From positions 7,029,024 through 7,093,023 of the forward strand of contig NZ_KK037166.1 of the NCBI RefSeq assembly GCF_000568255.1: a DNA stretch of 64,000 bases. Reading direction: 5' to 3'. The position numbers were made by a program, and so were the translations under genes. The stretch comes from Kutzneria sp. 744 (GTDB lineage: Bacteria; Actinomycetota; Actinomycetes; Mycobacteriales; Pseudonocardiaceae). Positions 42,215-50,492 of the stretch are shown here, piece by piece. How positions within the stretch are numbered: position 1 is the stretch's first letter; every line of letters starts with the position of its first letter. Below the pieces are notes generated by a model. It searched no databases, had not been told where the DNA came from, and saw only the letters and a program-made list of their open reading frames with translations.

Positions 42215-44080
42215 GTGGACAGCAATTTCGGGAGCCAGCCGCCCCGACGCCCCGGACCTCCGGCGGGCGCGGGTGGACGCCCGCAACCGCCGCGCCAGCC
42301 CGGCGGCCGGCCGCAGCCCCCGCAGCCTCCGCGTGCGGCGGGGCAGCAGCCGCCGGCCCGCAAGCCGGCACCGCCGAGTGCTGCTCAGAAGCCGCCGGCC
42401 CCGCAGGCCTCGCCCCCGAAGCCGCCGGCCCAGAAGTCTCCCGGCCGGAATGCCCAGGTGCCGAAGGCTTCCGCTCAGCAGCCGGCCGGTCCGAAGGCCG
42501 CCGCTCAGAAGCCCCCGGCCGCCAAGCCGCAGCCGAAGTCGGCCCCGGCCAAGTCCGCTGCCGAGAAGCCGCTCGCTCGTAAGCAAGCCCCGTCGCGCCC
42601 CACGCTGGGCGGGGGCACCGTGGCCAAGCGGGCCGGCCTGGTCACGCTCGCCGTCGTGTCCACGGTGGTGTTATTGGTCACCGGCTACGGCTACGCGACC
42701 CTGGACAGCCTCACCTCCGGCCTGGCCACCGACAACGTGATCAAGGCCGAGAAGCCGGCCGACGGCGCCATCGACGTGCTGCTGGTCGGCCTGGACAGCC
42801 GGACCGACGCGCACGGCAACCCGCTGGACCCCAAGCTGCTGGCCCAGCTCAACGCCGGCGGCGACGACGGCGAGCTGAACACCGACACGCTGATCCTGGT
42901 GCACATCCCCAACGACACCAGCAAGCCGGCCGCGCTGCTGTCCATCCCGCGCGACTCCTACGTCGACATCCCCGGCGGCTACGGCAAGCACAAGATCAAC
43001 TCGGCCTACGCCCGCGCCATGAACGACGAGGCCTCCGACCTGCGCAACAAGGGCGTGACCGACACCAAGCAGATCGCCCAGCAGTCCCAGTCGGCCGGGC
43101 GCAAGGAGCTGATCGCCACCATCGAGCAGCTCACCGGGGCCAGCATCGACCACTACGCCGAGATCAACCTGTTCGGCTTCAGCGAGATCACCCAGGCCAT
43201 CGGCGGCGTCAAGGTGTGCCTCAAGGCGGCCACCAAGGACAGCTTCTCCGGCGCCGACTTCCCGGCCGGCGTGCAGACCGTCTCCGGCGTCAACGCGCTG
43301 AAGTTCGTGCGCCAGCGCCACGAGCTGCCCAACGGCGACCTGGACCGGATCAAGCGCCAGCAGGTGTTCATGGCCGGCCTGGCCAGCACCGTGCTGTCCG
43401 GCGGCACGCTGACCAACCCCGGCAAGCTGGCCGGCCTGATCAACGCCATCAAGAACGCCGTGGTGCTGGACCAGGGCTGGGACCTGCTCGGTTTCGCCAC
43501 CCAGCTCAAGGGCATGACCGGCGGTGGCCTGCACTTCCAGACCATTCCCACCGGACGGCCCGACCTGCCCACCCCCAACGACGGCCAGGCCGTCGAGGTG
43601 ACGCCGTCGGAGGTCAAGGCCTTCGTGCAGCAGCTGACCGGGACCAAGCCCACCGGCTCCGCCGGCGCCCCGACCAGCGGCTCCACCACGGGCAACGGCA
43701 TCACCGTCGAGGTGCGCAACGCCAACGGCACCCCCGGCCTGGCCGACGCCGTGATGTCGGCGCTGGTGGCCAAGGGCTTCACCCAGGGCGACACCGGCAA
43801 CGCCACCAAGCGGTCCAAGTCGGTCATCCGGTACCCCAAGGGCGGCGCCGCCGATGCTGAGAAGGTGTCCGCGGCGCTGGGCGGTGGCTACGACACCGAG
43901 CAGGACGACGCCGACGGCATCGAGCCCGGCCACGTGCGGCTCTTCGTGTCCACGGCCTACGACGGCCCCGGCGCCCAGGGCTTCACCGGCCCCCACGCCT
44001 ACGCCCTCGCCCCGACGACCACCCCCGCCGCGCCGGCCAGTGACACGATCACGGCAGATGGCGTGACCTGCGTGAATTAA
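42215..44080 (+). CDS. LytR-CpsA-Psr (LCP) family glycopolymer transferase with LytR_C domain
   Basis: 621 residues from GTG 42215 (GGGAGG upstream at 42200-42205). An N-terminal cytoplasmic Pro/Lys/Ala-rich region of about 130 residues, one membrane helix (LVTLAVVSTVVLLVTGYGY), then an LCP domain (VLLVGLDSRTDAHG, DTLILVHIPND, LLSIPRDSYVDIPG, KINSAYARA, LNGDLDRIKRQQ-like NGDLDRIKRQQ). A LytR_C domain ends the protein (VEVRNANGTPGLADAVMSAL). LCP enzymes attach teichoic acid, arabinogalactan or other polymers to peptidoglycan. Convergent with 44128. Confidence 0.9.
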   Translation: MDSNFGSQPPRRPGPPAGAGGRPQPPRQPGGRPQPPQPPRAAGQQPPARKPAPPSAAQKPPAPQASPPKPPAQKSPGRNAQVPKASAQQPAGPKAAAQKPPAAKPQPKSAPAKSAAEKPLARKQAPSRPTLGGGTVAKRAGLVTLAVVSTVVLLVTGYGYATLDSLTSGLATDNVIKAEKPADGAIDVLLVGLDSRTDAHGNPLDPKLLAQLNAGGDDGELNTDTLILVHIPNDTSKPAALLSIPRDSYVDIPGGYGKHKINSAYARAMNDEASDLRNKGVTDTKQIAQQSQSAGRKELIATIEQLTGASIDHYAEINLFGFSEITQAIGGVKVCLKAATKDSFSGADFPAGVQTVSGVNALKFVRQRHELPNGDLDRIKRQQVFMAGLASTVLSGGTLTNPGKLAGLINAIKNAVVLDQGWDLLGFATQLKGMTGGGLHFQTIPTGRPDLPTPNDGQAVEVTPSEVKAFVQQLTGTKPTGSAGAPTSGSTTGNGITVEVRNANGTPGLADAVMSALVAKGFTQGDTGNATKRSKSVIRYPKGGAADAEKVSAALGGGYDTEQDDADGIEPGHVRLFVSTAYDGPGAQGFTGPHAYALAPTTTPAAPASDTITADGVTCVN

Positions 44081-44127
44081 GCCGGTCCGCGCTTCCGGCC
44101 GGCCAGACCATCACCGTCATGAACTCA

Positions 44128-44472
44128 TCACCGGGCTTGGTGCTCGCCGCCGGTGTCGAAGTAGTTGTCCAGATACGCGTCCGGTTTGAGCTCGCTGTCC
44201 CGTAACAGCGAGAACACCTCGGTGCCCTGGGTGATCCGGTCCTCCGAGAGCGAGTAGGCCTGCGCGAAGTTCAGCTGCTCGAAGCGGTTGTCCCGGGCGT
44301 AGTCGCGGCCCTCGCGCTCGGCGAGCTCGATCGCCTGGGCGGCGGATGCCGCGCGCCACAGGGTGATCCGCTCCTCGTACGGTCGGTGCTCGCGGTCGTT
44401 CCAGCGGAACACGCAGCGCACCCCGTACCAGCCGAGCCCGTCGTCGGTCACGGCGTCGATTATCCCCGTCAC
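44128..44472 (-). CDS. DUF4288-family small protein
   Basis: 114 residues from GTG 44472, overlapping the stop of the gene before it (GTGA). The family pattern GWYGVRCVFRWN, ERITLWRAASAAQAIELAE and EVFSLLRDSELKPDAYLD is clear. Soluble, cytoplasmic. Function unknown. Second gene of a coupled pair with a membrane PH-like protein. A weak GC hairpin lies at its convergent 3' end with the LCP gene. Confidence 0.75.
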   Translation of the reverse strand: MTGIIDAVTDDGLGWYGVRCVFRWNDREHRPYEERITLWRAASAAQAIELAEREGRDYARDNRFEQLNFAQAYSLSEDRITQGTEVFSLLRDSELKPDAYLDNYFDTGGEHQAR

Positions 44473-44888
44473 TCGATCAGGTCCGCGCGAAGTTCCTCGC
44501 GCAGCGCCTCCAGTTGCCGGTAGGACCACAGGTCCCGGAACGCGGTGAGCCGGCGGCCGTCGGTGTCGAGCACGAAGTGCGTGCCGCGGCGGGCCATGGT
44601 GATCGCCCCGATCCGCTCCCGGTCGATCTTGCTGGTGGGGCCGATCAGCACGTGCACACGCAGCTGGCGGTCGTCCAGTTCGAGCCGGGTCCGGCGCAGG
44701 TAGGCCACCGGGATCAGGGCGAAGACGGCGACGATCAGCAGCCAGATCACGATCTGGAGCGGGCCGAGCGTGGTGACCGTGGTGAGTCCGGCGATCAGGG
44801 TGGCCAGGGACAACAGTCCCATCAGGACGATCACGGACAACACACGCGGATTGGTCGGCGAGCAGTGGATCACCAGCGGATCGGGCAT
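44469..44888 (-). CDS. membrane protein with PH-like C-terminus
   Basis: 139 residues from ATG 44888. Two adjacent helices (VLSVIVLMGLLSLATLIAGL; LQIVIWLLIVAVFALIPVAY) followed by a small beta domain (RLELDDRQLRVHVLIGP, RIGAITMARRG) of the bacterial PH type. First gene of the pair with the DUF4288 protein. Divergent from the secreted peptidase at 45022. Function not known. Confidence 0.65.
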   Translation of the reverse strand: MPDPLVIHCSPTNPRVLSVIVLMGLLSLATLIAGLTTVTTLGPLQIVIWLLIVAVFALIPVAYLRRTRLELDDRQLRVHVLIGPTSKIDRERIGAITMARRGTHFVLDTDGRRLTAFRDLWSYRQLEALREELRADLIE

Positions 44889-45021
44889 GACTGCACCCCA
44901 GCACGAAAAGGACCCGATCGGGGATAACGCTTTCGTAACGCGCGGCCCGTCGCGCTGGGGGCTCGGCCGGGGTTCGCGATCAACTCTGGCGTCGGTTGCG
45001 GGAAAGCGAGGGGACCTCACT

Positions 45022-46590
45022 GTGAAATCGACCTTGGCGCTGGTCGTTGTCCTGTTGGGCTCGTTGGTCGGGGCCGTGCCGGCATCGGCCGACACACCGT
45101 CCACACCCCGCCCCGCCGCCTCCGACAAGGTGTTCACGCATCGCTGCGAGAAGTACCCGCGGTACGACTGCGGCACGATCACCGTGCCGATGGACTACTC
45201 GCGGCCGTCCGGTCTCAAACTGACCATCGCGGTGTCCCGGTTCAAGGCCACTGGCAGTGCGCGCCAGGGCGTGATCGTGTTCAACCCCGGCGGTCCCGGC
45301 GGCAGCGGTCTGTTCGACGCCGGCGCGGTGCCGGCCAGCGTGCGTGCCGCCTACGACTTCATCGGCTTCGACCCGCGCGGCGTCGGCGAGAGCAGCCCCA
45401 TCAGCTGCGTCGACCCGTCCTTCTTCGCCACCCCCGCGGCCGATCCCACGCCGGCGACCGAGGCCGCCAAGGTCCCGTTCGTCAAGCGGGCACGGTCCTA
45501 TGCGGACGGTTGCGCCGCCCGCTCCGGCGCGGAGCTGCCGTACATCAACACCGCCAACACCGCTCGCGACATCGACGAGATCCGCAAGGCCATCGGCGAG
45601 ACCCGGATCTCGTACTTCGGCGTTTCGTACGGGACCTATCTCGGCGCCGTGTACGGGCAGATGTTCCCGGGCAGCGTGCGGCGGATGATGCTCGACAGCA
45701 GCGTCAACGCCGATCCCGCCTCCGTCTGGTACCAGGACAACCTCGACCAGGACGTGGCGTTCCAGAAGCGGACCGACATCTGGTTCGACTGGATCGGGCG
45801 CTACGACAGCGTTTTCCACCTCGGTGTCGGCGGACAGGCCGTGTACGCCACCTATCTCAAGGCCCGTTCCGGGCTCGCCGCCAAGGCCGCCGGGCCGGTA
45901 GGTCCGGCCGAGCTGGACTCGATCGTCGTGAACTCCGGGTACTACGACATCAACTGGGTCAGCAACGCCAAGGCCCTGAGCGCCTTCGTGACCAAGGGCG
46001 ACGCTTCCGGTCTCGTGTCGTATACGCGGGCCAACGACCCCGCCACCGCCGACAGTGAGAACGGCAACGCCGTCTACACCGCCGTCGAGTGCAACGACGC
46101 CCGGTGGCCGCGCAGTTGGTCGGTGTGGAACCACGACAACATCGCCGTGGCCCGGCAGGCTCCTTTGGAGACTTGGTCCAACGCCTGGATGAACCTGCCC
46201 TGCGCCTTCTGGACCTCGTCGCAGTCCTCCGCCATGCGCATCACCGGCGCCGGCCTGCCGCCCATCCTGATGCTCCAGGGCACCCAGGACGCCGCCACCC
46301 CGTACCAGGGCGCGCTGCGCACCCACCAGCTCCTGCCCAGCTCGCGGATGATCATCGAGCAGGGCGGCGGCTCCCACGGCCTGTACAACTCCCCGTGGGT
46401 CGGCAACACCTGCATCGACGGCTACGCCACCGCGTACTGGCTCAACGGCACCGTCCCCGCCGCCGACGTCAACTGCGCCGGCCACCCCCAGCCCAACCCC
46501 ACGGCCTCCCGCTCGACGGCCGCCCGCTCCCTGGCCGCCCCGTCGGCTCCTTCAGCTCCATCGGCTCCGCGCACCCTCCTTCGCCCCTGA
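45022..46590 (+). CDS. secreted tripeptidyl aminopeptidase-like alpha/beta hydrolase
   Basis: 522 residues from GTG 45022. Signal peptide KSTLALVVVLLGSLVGAVPASA. The catalytic Ser is in YFGVSYGTYLGAVYG; the Asp is in LQGTQDAATPYQ; the His in GGGSHGLYN. FNPGGPGGSGL and FDPRGVGESSPI form the oxyanion area, as in Streptomyces SlpD/SlpE and Tap. A Ser/Ala/Pro tail ends the protein. It removes short N-terminal peptides from proteins outside the cell. The CCACATGTGG element follows. Confidence 0.88.
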   Translation: MKSTLALVVVLLGSLVGAVPASADTPSTPRPAASDKVFTHRCEKYPRYDCGTITVPMDYSRPSGLKLTIAVSRFKATGSARQGVIVFNPGGPGGSGLFDAGAVPASVRAAYDFIGFDPRGVGESSPISCVDPSFFATPAADPTPATEAAKVPFVKRARSYADGCAARSGAELPYINTANTARDIDEIRKAIGETRISYFGVSYGTYLGAVYGQMFPGSVRRMMLDSSVNADPASVWYQDNLDQDVAFQKRTDIWFDWIGRYDSVFHLGVGGQAVYATYLKARSGLAAKAAGPVGPAELDSIVVNSGYYDINWVSNAKALSAFVTKGDASGLVSYTRANDPATADSENGNAVYTAVECNDARWPRSWSVWNHDNIAVARQAPLETWSNAWMNLPCAFWTSSQSSAMRITGAGLPPILMLQGTQDAATPYQGALRTHQLLPSSRMIIEQGGGSHGLYNSPWVGNTCIDGYATAYWLNGTVPAADVNCAGHPQPNPTASRSTAARSLAAPSAPSAPSAPRTLLRP

Positions 46591-46618
46591 CCGTCACCCT
46601 TTCGGCCCAACGGTTTTT

Positions 46619-46674
46619 CCACATGTGGACCACATTCGACTCTGGGGCCCACATGTGGACCACATGTGGCAAAA
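46619..46674. repeat. CCACATGTGG element, copy 2
   Basis: Same arrangement as 27934-27992: CCACATGTGGACCACATTCG then the palindrome CCACATGTGG-A-CCACATGTGG (46649-46669) followed by CAAAA. Lies between convergent 3' ends (peptidase and small gene 46709). Confidence 0.7.
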
Positions 46675-46708
46675 CCTGGTGGCAGAGAGTGGGGGTGGTG
46701 GTGGGGAT

Positions 46709-46933
46709 TCACCAGATGGGGGTAGCCCGGGCGGGGGATTCGGGGCAGTTGACCAGGAGCACGCAGCGGAAGCAGCGCATGCCGTCGGCCGTGTCGAGGA
46801 TGAGGTCGCGGTGGGCGGAGTGGGAGCAGCGGGCGGCGAGAGTGCGGCTTCCGACCTGGGTGATCTGGGCCAGGGGAAAGGCGTGCACCTGGTCGTCGTA
46901 GCGGCTGTGCCACCAGATGAACGGACCGGTCAT
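46709..46933 (-). CDS. small hypothetical protein with Cys/His residues
   Basis: 74 residues from ATG 46933. Three cysteines and several histidines (ARCSHSAHRDLI; GMRCFRCVLLVNC) suggest metal or disulfide, but no family is recognised. GPFIWWHSRYDDQVHAFPL is at the N-terminus. Native GC-rich codon use supports a gene. Confidence 0.5.
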   Translation of the reverse strand: MTGPFIWWHSRYDDQVHAFPLAQITQVGSRTLAARCSHSAHRDLILDTADGMRCFRCVLLVNCPESPARATPIW

Positions 46934-47025
46934 GCCGCCGAGGCTAAAAGCACGGCGGGGCCTCGTTTCGCCATCGGGCGCACGTCACCTCGCCATCGCA
47001 CGCACGGATCGCTAGCGTCACGCCT

Positions 47026-47934
47026 GTGCAGCGCAATGAGCGCCTGGAAGCCATGCAGGAAGCCGCATCGGTGGCCTTCGCGCCGCTTCGACTGACCACA
47101 GAGGACTTCGACTTCGACGGGTCTATCCGGTACGCGAGCGCGGGCGGGCTGCTGGTCGCGGACATCACCGGCAACCCGGGCGGGGTGTGGCGGCCTCAGC
47201 GGCTGATCACGTCCACCGACAGCGAGCTGTACAAGTTCTCCTTGCACCTGAGCGGATCCTGCGCGCTGGGACAGGACGGCCGGCACGCGGCGATCAACCC
47301 CGGCGATCTCGTGGTCTACGACACGACCCGACCGTACGGCCTCGTCTACGGCACCGCTTATCGCACGGTGGTCGTCGGCGTGCCACGGGAACGCCTGGCC
47401 GGCCAGGCATCGGCGTTGCGCCAAGCCATCGCGAGGCCGACCCGCACCGACGGCGGCCTGCGGCGAGTGGTCGCCGGCATGCTCAACGGCCTGGCCGAGG
47501 ACCTTGACGGCACGGTGGCCGAGGGCGGCACGCAGCTGGCCGACGCCTTGCTTTCCTTGCTGGGAAAGGTTTTCACCGGCGACGTCGAGCTGACGGATCC
47601 CCGAACGTCCACGCGCGAACGGGTTCTGGCCTACTGCGAGGCCAATCTCGGCGATCCCGGCCTGTCCGTGGAGAGCATCGCCCAGGCACACGGGGTTTCC
47701 GCGCGGTACCTGCACAAGGTGTTCGCCGGCACCGGCACCACCATCGCCGCCCTGATCAGAACCCGCCGCCTGCAACGGATTCGCGACGACCTGGCCGACC
47801 CGGGGCAGATGACCGTCCCGGTCGCGGTCATCGCCGCACGCTGGGGCGTGCTGGATCCGACGCACGTGAGCCGCCTGTTCCGGGCGGCCTACGGCACGTC
47901 GCCGGTGGGCTACCGGCGTCAGTTGCTGCGCTGA
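47026..47934 (+). CDS. AraC-family transcription regulator
   Basis: 302 residues from GTG 47026. An N-terminal cupin-like sensor (about 1-190, INPGDLVVYDTTRPYGLVYG) precedes a double helix-turn-helix: LSVESIAQAHGVSARYLHKVF and WGVLDPTHVSRLFRAAYGTSP. AraC/XylS-like activators of this type control sugar or stress genes. It overlaps the 3' end of 47919 by 16 bases. Target unknown; no obvious operon. Confidence 0.9.
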   Translation: MQRNERLEAMQEAASVAFAPLRLTTEDFDFDGSIRYASAGGLLVADITGNPGGVWRPQRLITSTDSELYKFSLHLSGSCALGQDGRHAAINPGDLVVYDTTRPYGLVYGTAYRTVVVGVPRERLAGQASALRQAIARPTRTDGGLRRVVAGMLNGLAEDLDGTVAEGGTQLADALLSLLGKVFTGDVELTDPRTSTRERVLAYCEANLGDPGLSVESIAQAHGVSARYLHKVFAGTGTTIAALIRTRRLQRIRDDLADPGQMTVPVAVIAARWGVLDPTHVSRLFRAAYGTSPVGYRRQLLR

Positions 47935-48254
47935 ACAGGCATCCAGGCGGCGGCCTGCACTCGGGCCAGGCCGCTGCGTACGGCGGCGGCGAAGCGCTGG
48001 GCCTGCTCGAAGGGCACGCCGGTGCAGCGGAGTTCGGTGTGCTCGGCCCGGATCGACAGCGCGCCGCCGGACAGCGAATTGCCGGCCGTGGCCACGGACA
48101 CGACCTCGGTCAACGGAATGTGCATGCCTTCGGCCAGCACACGGAAGTCGGTGGCCACCAGCGTGATGCCGGGGCCGGACAGAACGGCACGCACCTGCTC
48201 GGTCGGACCGAGCCGGTCGGTGAACTCGGCGGAAAGCTCAATGGTGTCGGCCAT
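47919..48254 (-). CDS. hypothetical PH-like small protein
   Basis: 111 residues from ATG 48254. Beta-rich pattern (VRAVLSGPGITLVATDFRVL, IPLTEVVSVATAG, ALSIRAEHTELRCTGV) resembles bacterial PH-fold proteins that read SRPBCC or lipid signals, without a membrane anchor. Convergent with the AraC gene, and near a short low-GC stretch (about 48335-48400) that precedes the RarD gene. Function unknown. Confidence 0.6.
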   Translation of the reverse strand: MADTIELSAEFTDRLGPTEQVRAVLSGPGITLVATDFRVLAEGMHIPLTEVVSVATAGNSLSGGALSIRAEHTELRCTGVPFEQAQRFAAAVRSGLARVQAAAWMPVQRSN

Positions 48255-48404
48255 CGGCCCAGGATCCGGTGGCGGGCGGCGATCGTCACTAGCCTGTTGG
48301 AGTGAGCGCCTCGGTCACACGCCGTGAGATCGTGAAGCCGAACTTCAAGAACCGTGCAGAAATTATTAATAGAGGTTCGCAGTCGACCGAGGTTAGCTGA
48401 CTGC

Positions 48405-49343
48405 GTGGTCACATCCCGGTCAACTCAGGTCGAAACGCCCATCACCGCCGACCGGTCCCGGGAGGGCCTGTGGCTCGCGATCGCCGCGTACGGCATGTGG
48501 GGCGTGTTCCCGCTCTACTTCCCGCTGCTCGAACCGGCCGGCGCGGTCGAGATCCTGGCCCAGCGCATCGTCTGGTCGCTGGCCCTGATCCTCGTGATCC
48601 TGCTGATTCGCCGCCGTTGGGCGTGGGCCGGCCGGCTCCTGCGCCAACCCCGCCAGCTCGGCATGCTGTCGCTGGCCGCGGTGATGATCGCGGTCAACTG
48701 GGGCACCTACATCTACGGCGTGAACTCCGGCGACGTGGTGGAGACCTCGCTCGGCTACTTCATCAACCCGCTGCTGACGATCGCGCTCGGCGTGGTGGTG
48801 CTGCGTGAGCGGCTCGGGGCGGCCCAGTGGATCGCGGTCGGCATCGGCCTGGTCGCCGTGCTGGTGCTCACGTTCGGTTACGGCCGGCCGCCGTGGATCG
48901 CCCTCGTCCTGGCCGTCGCCTTCGCGATCTACGGCTTCGTCAAGAAGCAGGTCAACCTGCCCGCGCTCGAAGGCCTGGCGGCCGAGACGGCGGTGCTGAC
49001 CGTGCCGGCGCTGGTGTACCTGGTCGTGCTGGAGGCGATCGGCGTCGGCACGTTCCTCGGTCATGGCGCCGGCCACTCGCTGCTGCTCGTCCTGACCGGT
49101 CTGCTCACGGTCGTCCCGCTCGTCTGCTTCGGCGCGTCGGCCACCCGGCTGCCGCTGTCGACGCTGGGCCTGGTGCAGTACCTGGGTCCGGTGCTCCAGT
49201 TCCTGGTCGGTGTGGTGATCAACCACGAGCAGATGACCGTGACCCGGTGGGTCGGATTCGGCCTGGTCTGGCTGGCGCTGGCCGTCCTCATGGCGGACGC
49301 CGTCCGGCGGTTGTACGATGTGCGTCGTACCAATGTGCGGTGA
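48405..49343 (+). CDS. rarD: EamA/RarD-type drug-metabolite transporter
   Basis: About 312 residues from GTG 48405; the 5' end is uncertain because a low-GC stretch precedes it. Ten helices from LAIAAYGMWGVFPLYFPLLE to VGFGLVWLALAVLMADA, and RarD motifs NWGTYIYGVNSG and LGYFINPLLTIALGV. RarD relatives export small metabolites or drugs; chloramphenicol resistance is known for some. A possible start of another gene (GTG 48302) may have been lost just before. Confidence 0.85.
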   Translation: MVTSRSTQVETPITADRSREGLWLAIAAYGMWGVFPLYFPLLEPAGAVEILAQRIVWSLALILVILLIRRRWAWAGRLLRQPRQLGMLSLAAVMIAVNWGTYIYGVNSGDVVETSLGYFINPLLTIALGVVVLRERLGAAQWIAVGIGLVAVLVLTFGYGRPPWIALVLAVAFAIYGFVKKQVNLPALEGLAAETAVLTVPALVYLVVLEAIGVGTFLGHGAGHSLLLVLTGLLTVVPLVCFGASATRLPLSTLGLVQYLGPVLQFLVGVVINHEQMTVTRWVGFGLVWLALAVLMADAVRRLYDVRRTNVR

Positions 49344-49367
49344 CGGTCGTGCCAACGGGAGGTCGGC

Positions 49368-50201
49368 GTGGAGCTGGGTCGGGTAGGCATCTGGAACCGG
49401 GTGGTCGCGGAGGGGCGGCCGGACTCGGCCGAGGCCGCCGCCGAGCTGGAGGAGCTCGGGTACGGCGCGGTGTGGATCGGCGGCAGCCCGCCGGTGTCCA
49501 TGGCCGAGAACGTGCTCGCCGCCACCGAACGGATCGTCGTCGGCACGTCCATCCTCAACATCTGGCAGCACGAGCCGGCCGACGTGGCGGCGCAGTCCCA
49601 GGCCGCCAACGAGAAGTACAACGACCGCTTCGTGCTGGGCCTCGGCGCCAGCCACGGGCCGGCGGTGGCCAACTACGCCAAGCCGCTGTCCAAGATGCGC
49701 GAGTTCCTGGCCGGCCTGGAGGCGGCCGGGCACCCCAGGGAGAAGCGCGTGCTGGCGGCCCTCGGGCCGAAGATGCTGGAGCTGTCGGCCACTGAAGCCG
49801 CCGGGGCCGTGCCGTACCTGACCACGCCCGAGCACACCGCCCGGGCCCGCGACATTCTCGGCGCCGGTCCCCTGCTGGTGCCCGAGCTGAAGGTGGCGCT
49901 GACCAACGACCCGGCCGAGGGTCGCGAGATCGCCCGCGAGCACCTGTCGATCTATCTGAAGCTGCCGAACTACGTGAACAACCTGCGCACCCTCGGCTTC
50001 GACGAGGCCGACCTCACCGACGGTGGCAGCGACCGGTTCGTGAACGGGACCGTGGCCATCGGCGACGAGAACGTCGTCGACGAGTGGGTGCAGCGGCACC
50101 TCGACGCCGGCGCCGACCACGTGGCCATCCAGGTGCTCAACGACCCGCTGCCGCGCGCCGAGTGGCGAGCCTTGGCCGGGTTGACCGAGGGTCGTCCCTG
50201 A
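49368..50201 (+). CDS. LLM-class F420-dependent oxidoreductase
   Basis: 277 residues from GTG 49368. A luciferase-like TIM barrel (ELGRVGIWNRVVAEG, YGAVWIGGSP, LGLGASHGPA, VGTSILNIW) with F420-binding loops. Probably reduces an unknown substrate with F420H2. It begins 25 bases after rarD. A copy of the palindromic element B follows its stop at 36 bases. Confidence 0.85.
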   Translation: MELGRVGIWNRVVAEGRPDSAEAAAELEELGYGAVWIGGSPPVSMAENVLAATERIVVGTSILNIWQHEPADVAAQSQAANEKYNDRFVLGLGASHGPAVANYAKPLSKMREFLAGLEAAGHPREKRVLAALGPKMLELSATEAAGAVPYLTTPEHTARARDILGAGPLLVPELKVALTNDPAEGREIAREHLSIYLKLPNYVNNLRTLGFDEADLTDGGSDRFVNGTVAIGDENVVDEWVQRHLDAGADHVAIQVLNDPLPRAEWRALAGLTEGRP

Positions 50202-50237
50202 CACACGGGCGATCCGCGCTGGTCAGGCCGCACACTG

Positions 50238-50391
50238 ATGCGAGGCCCCGCCGATGCTTCGCCCGGTTGGCGGATTTCGGCCGCCGCCACCTGACGCGCG
50301 CACCCACCTGGGCCGATGCGGCGGGCTAAATCCGGCAAGGGCGAGGCGTCGGCTACCCGGGGGCCGAGCCGCGACGCCGAAGGCGGCGCCA
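50238..50391 (+). repeat. palindromic dispersed element, copy B
   Basis: Nearly identical to copy A over about 120 bases (GCCGATG 50250-50256; GGCGTCGGC 50345-50353 with a G-T pair). Its terminal hairpin is GCGACGCC-GAA-GGCGGCGC (50371-50389), as in copy D. Between the LLM gene and the mtnA start. Confidence 0.85.
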
Positions 50392-50492
50392 TGTCACTGT
50401 CAAGTGTTCTCGTCCACTGGAAGACGGCTAACGCCCGGGCGGGTGAGCATGCAGACTGGGGACTGCTCTGCCCACCGTCGGCTGGAGGACCA

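Noticed and set aside
50392-50492. SAM-type riboswitch before mtnAB
   Set aside because: No recognisable core or pseudoknot; sequence after element B is unremarkable.
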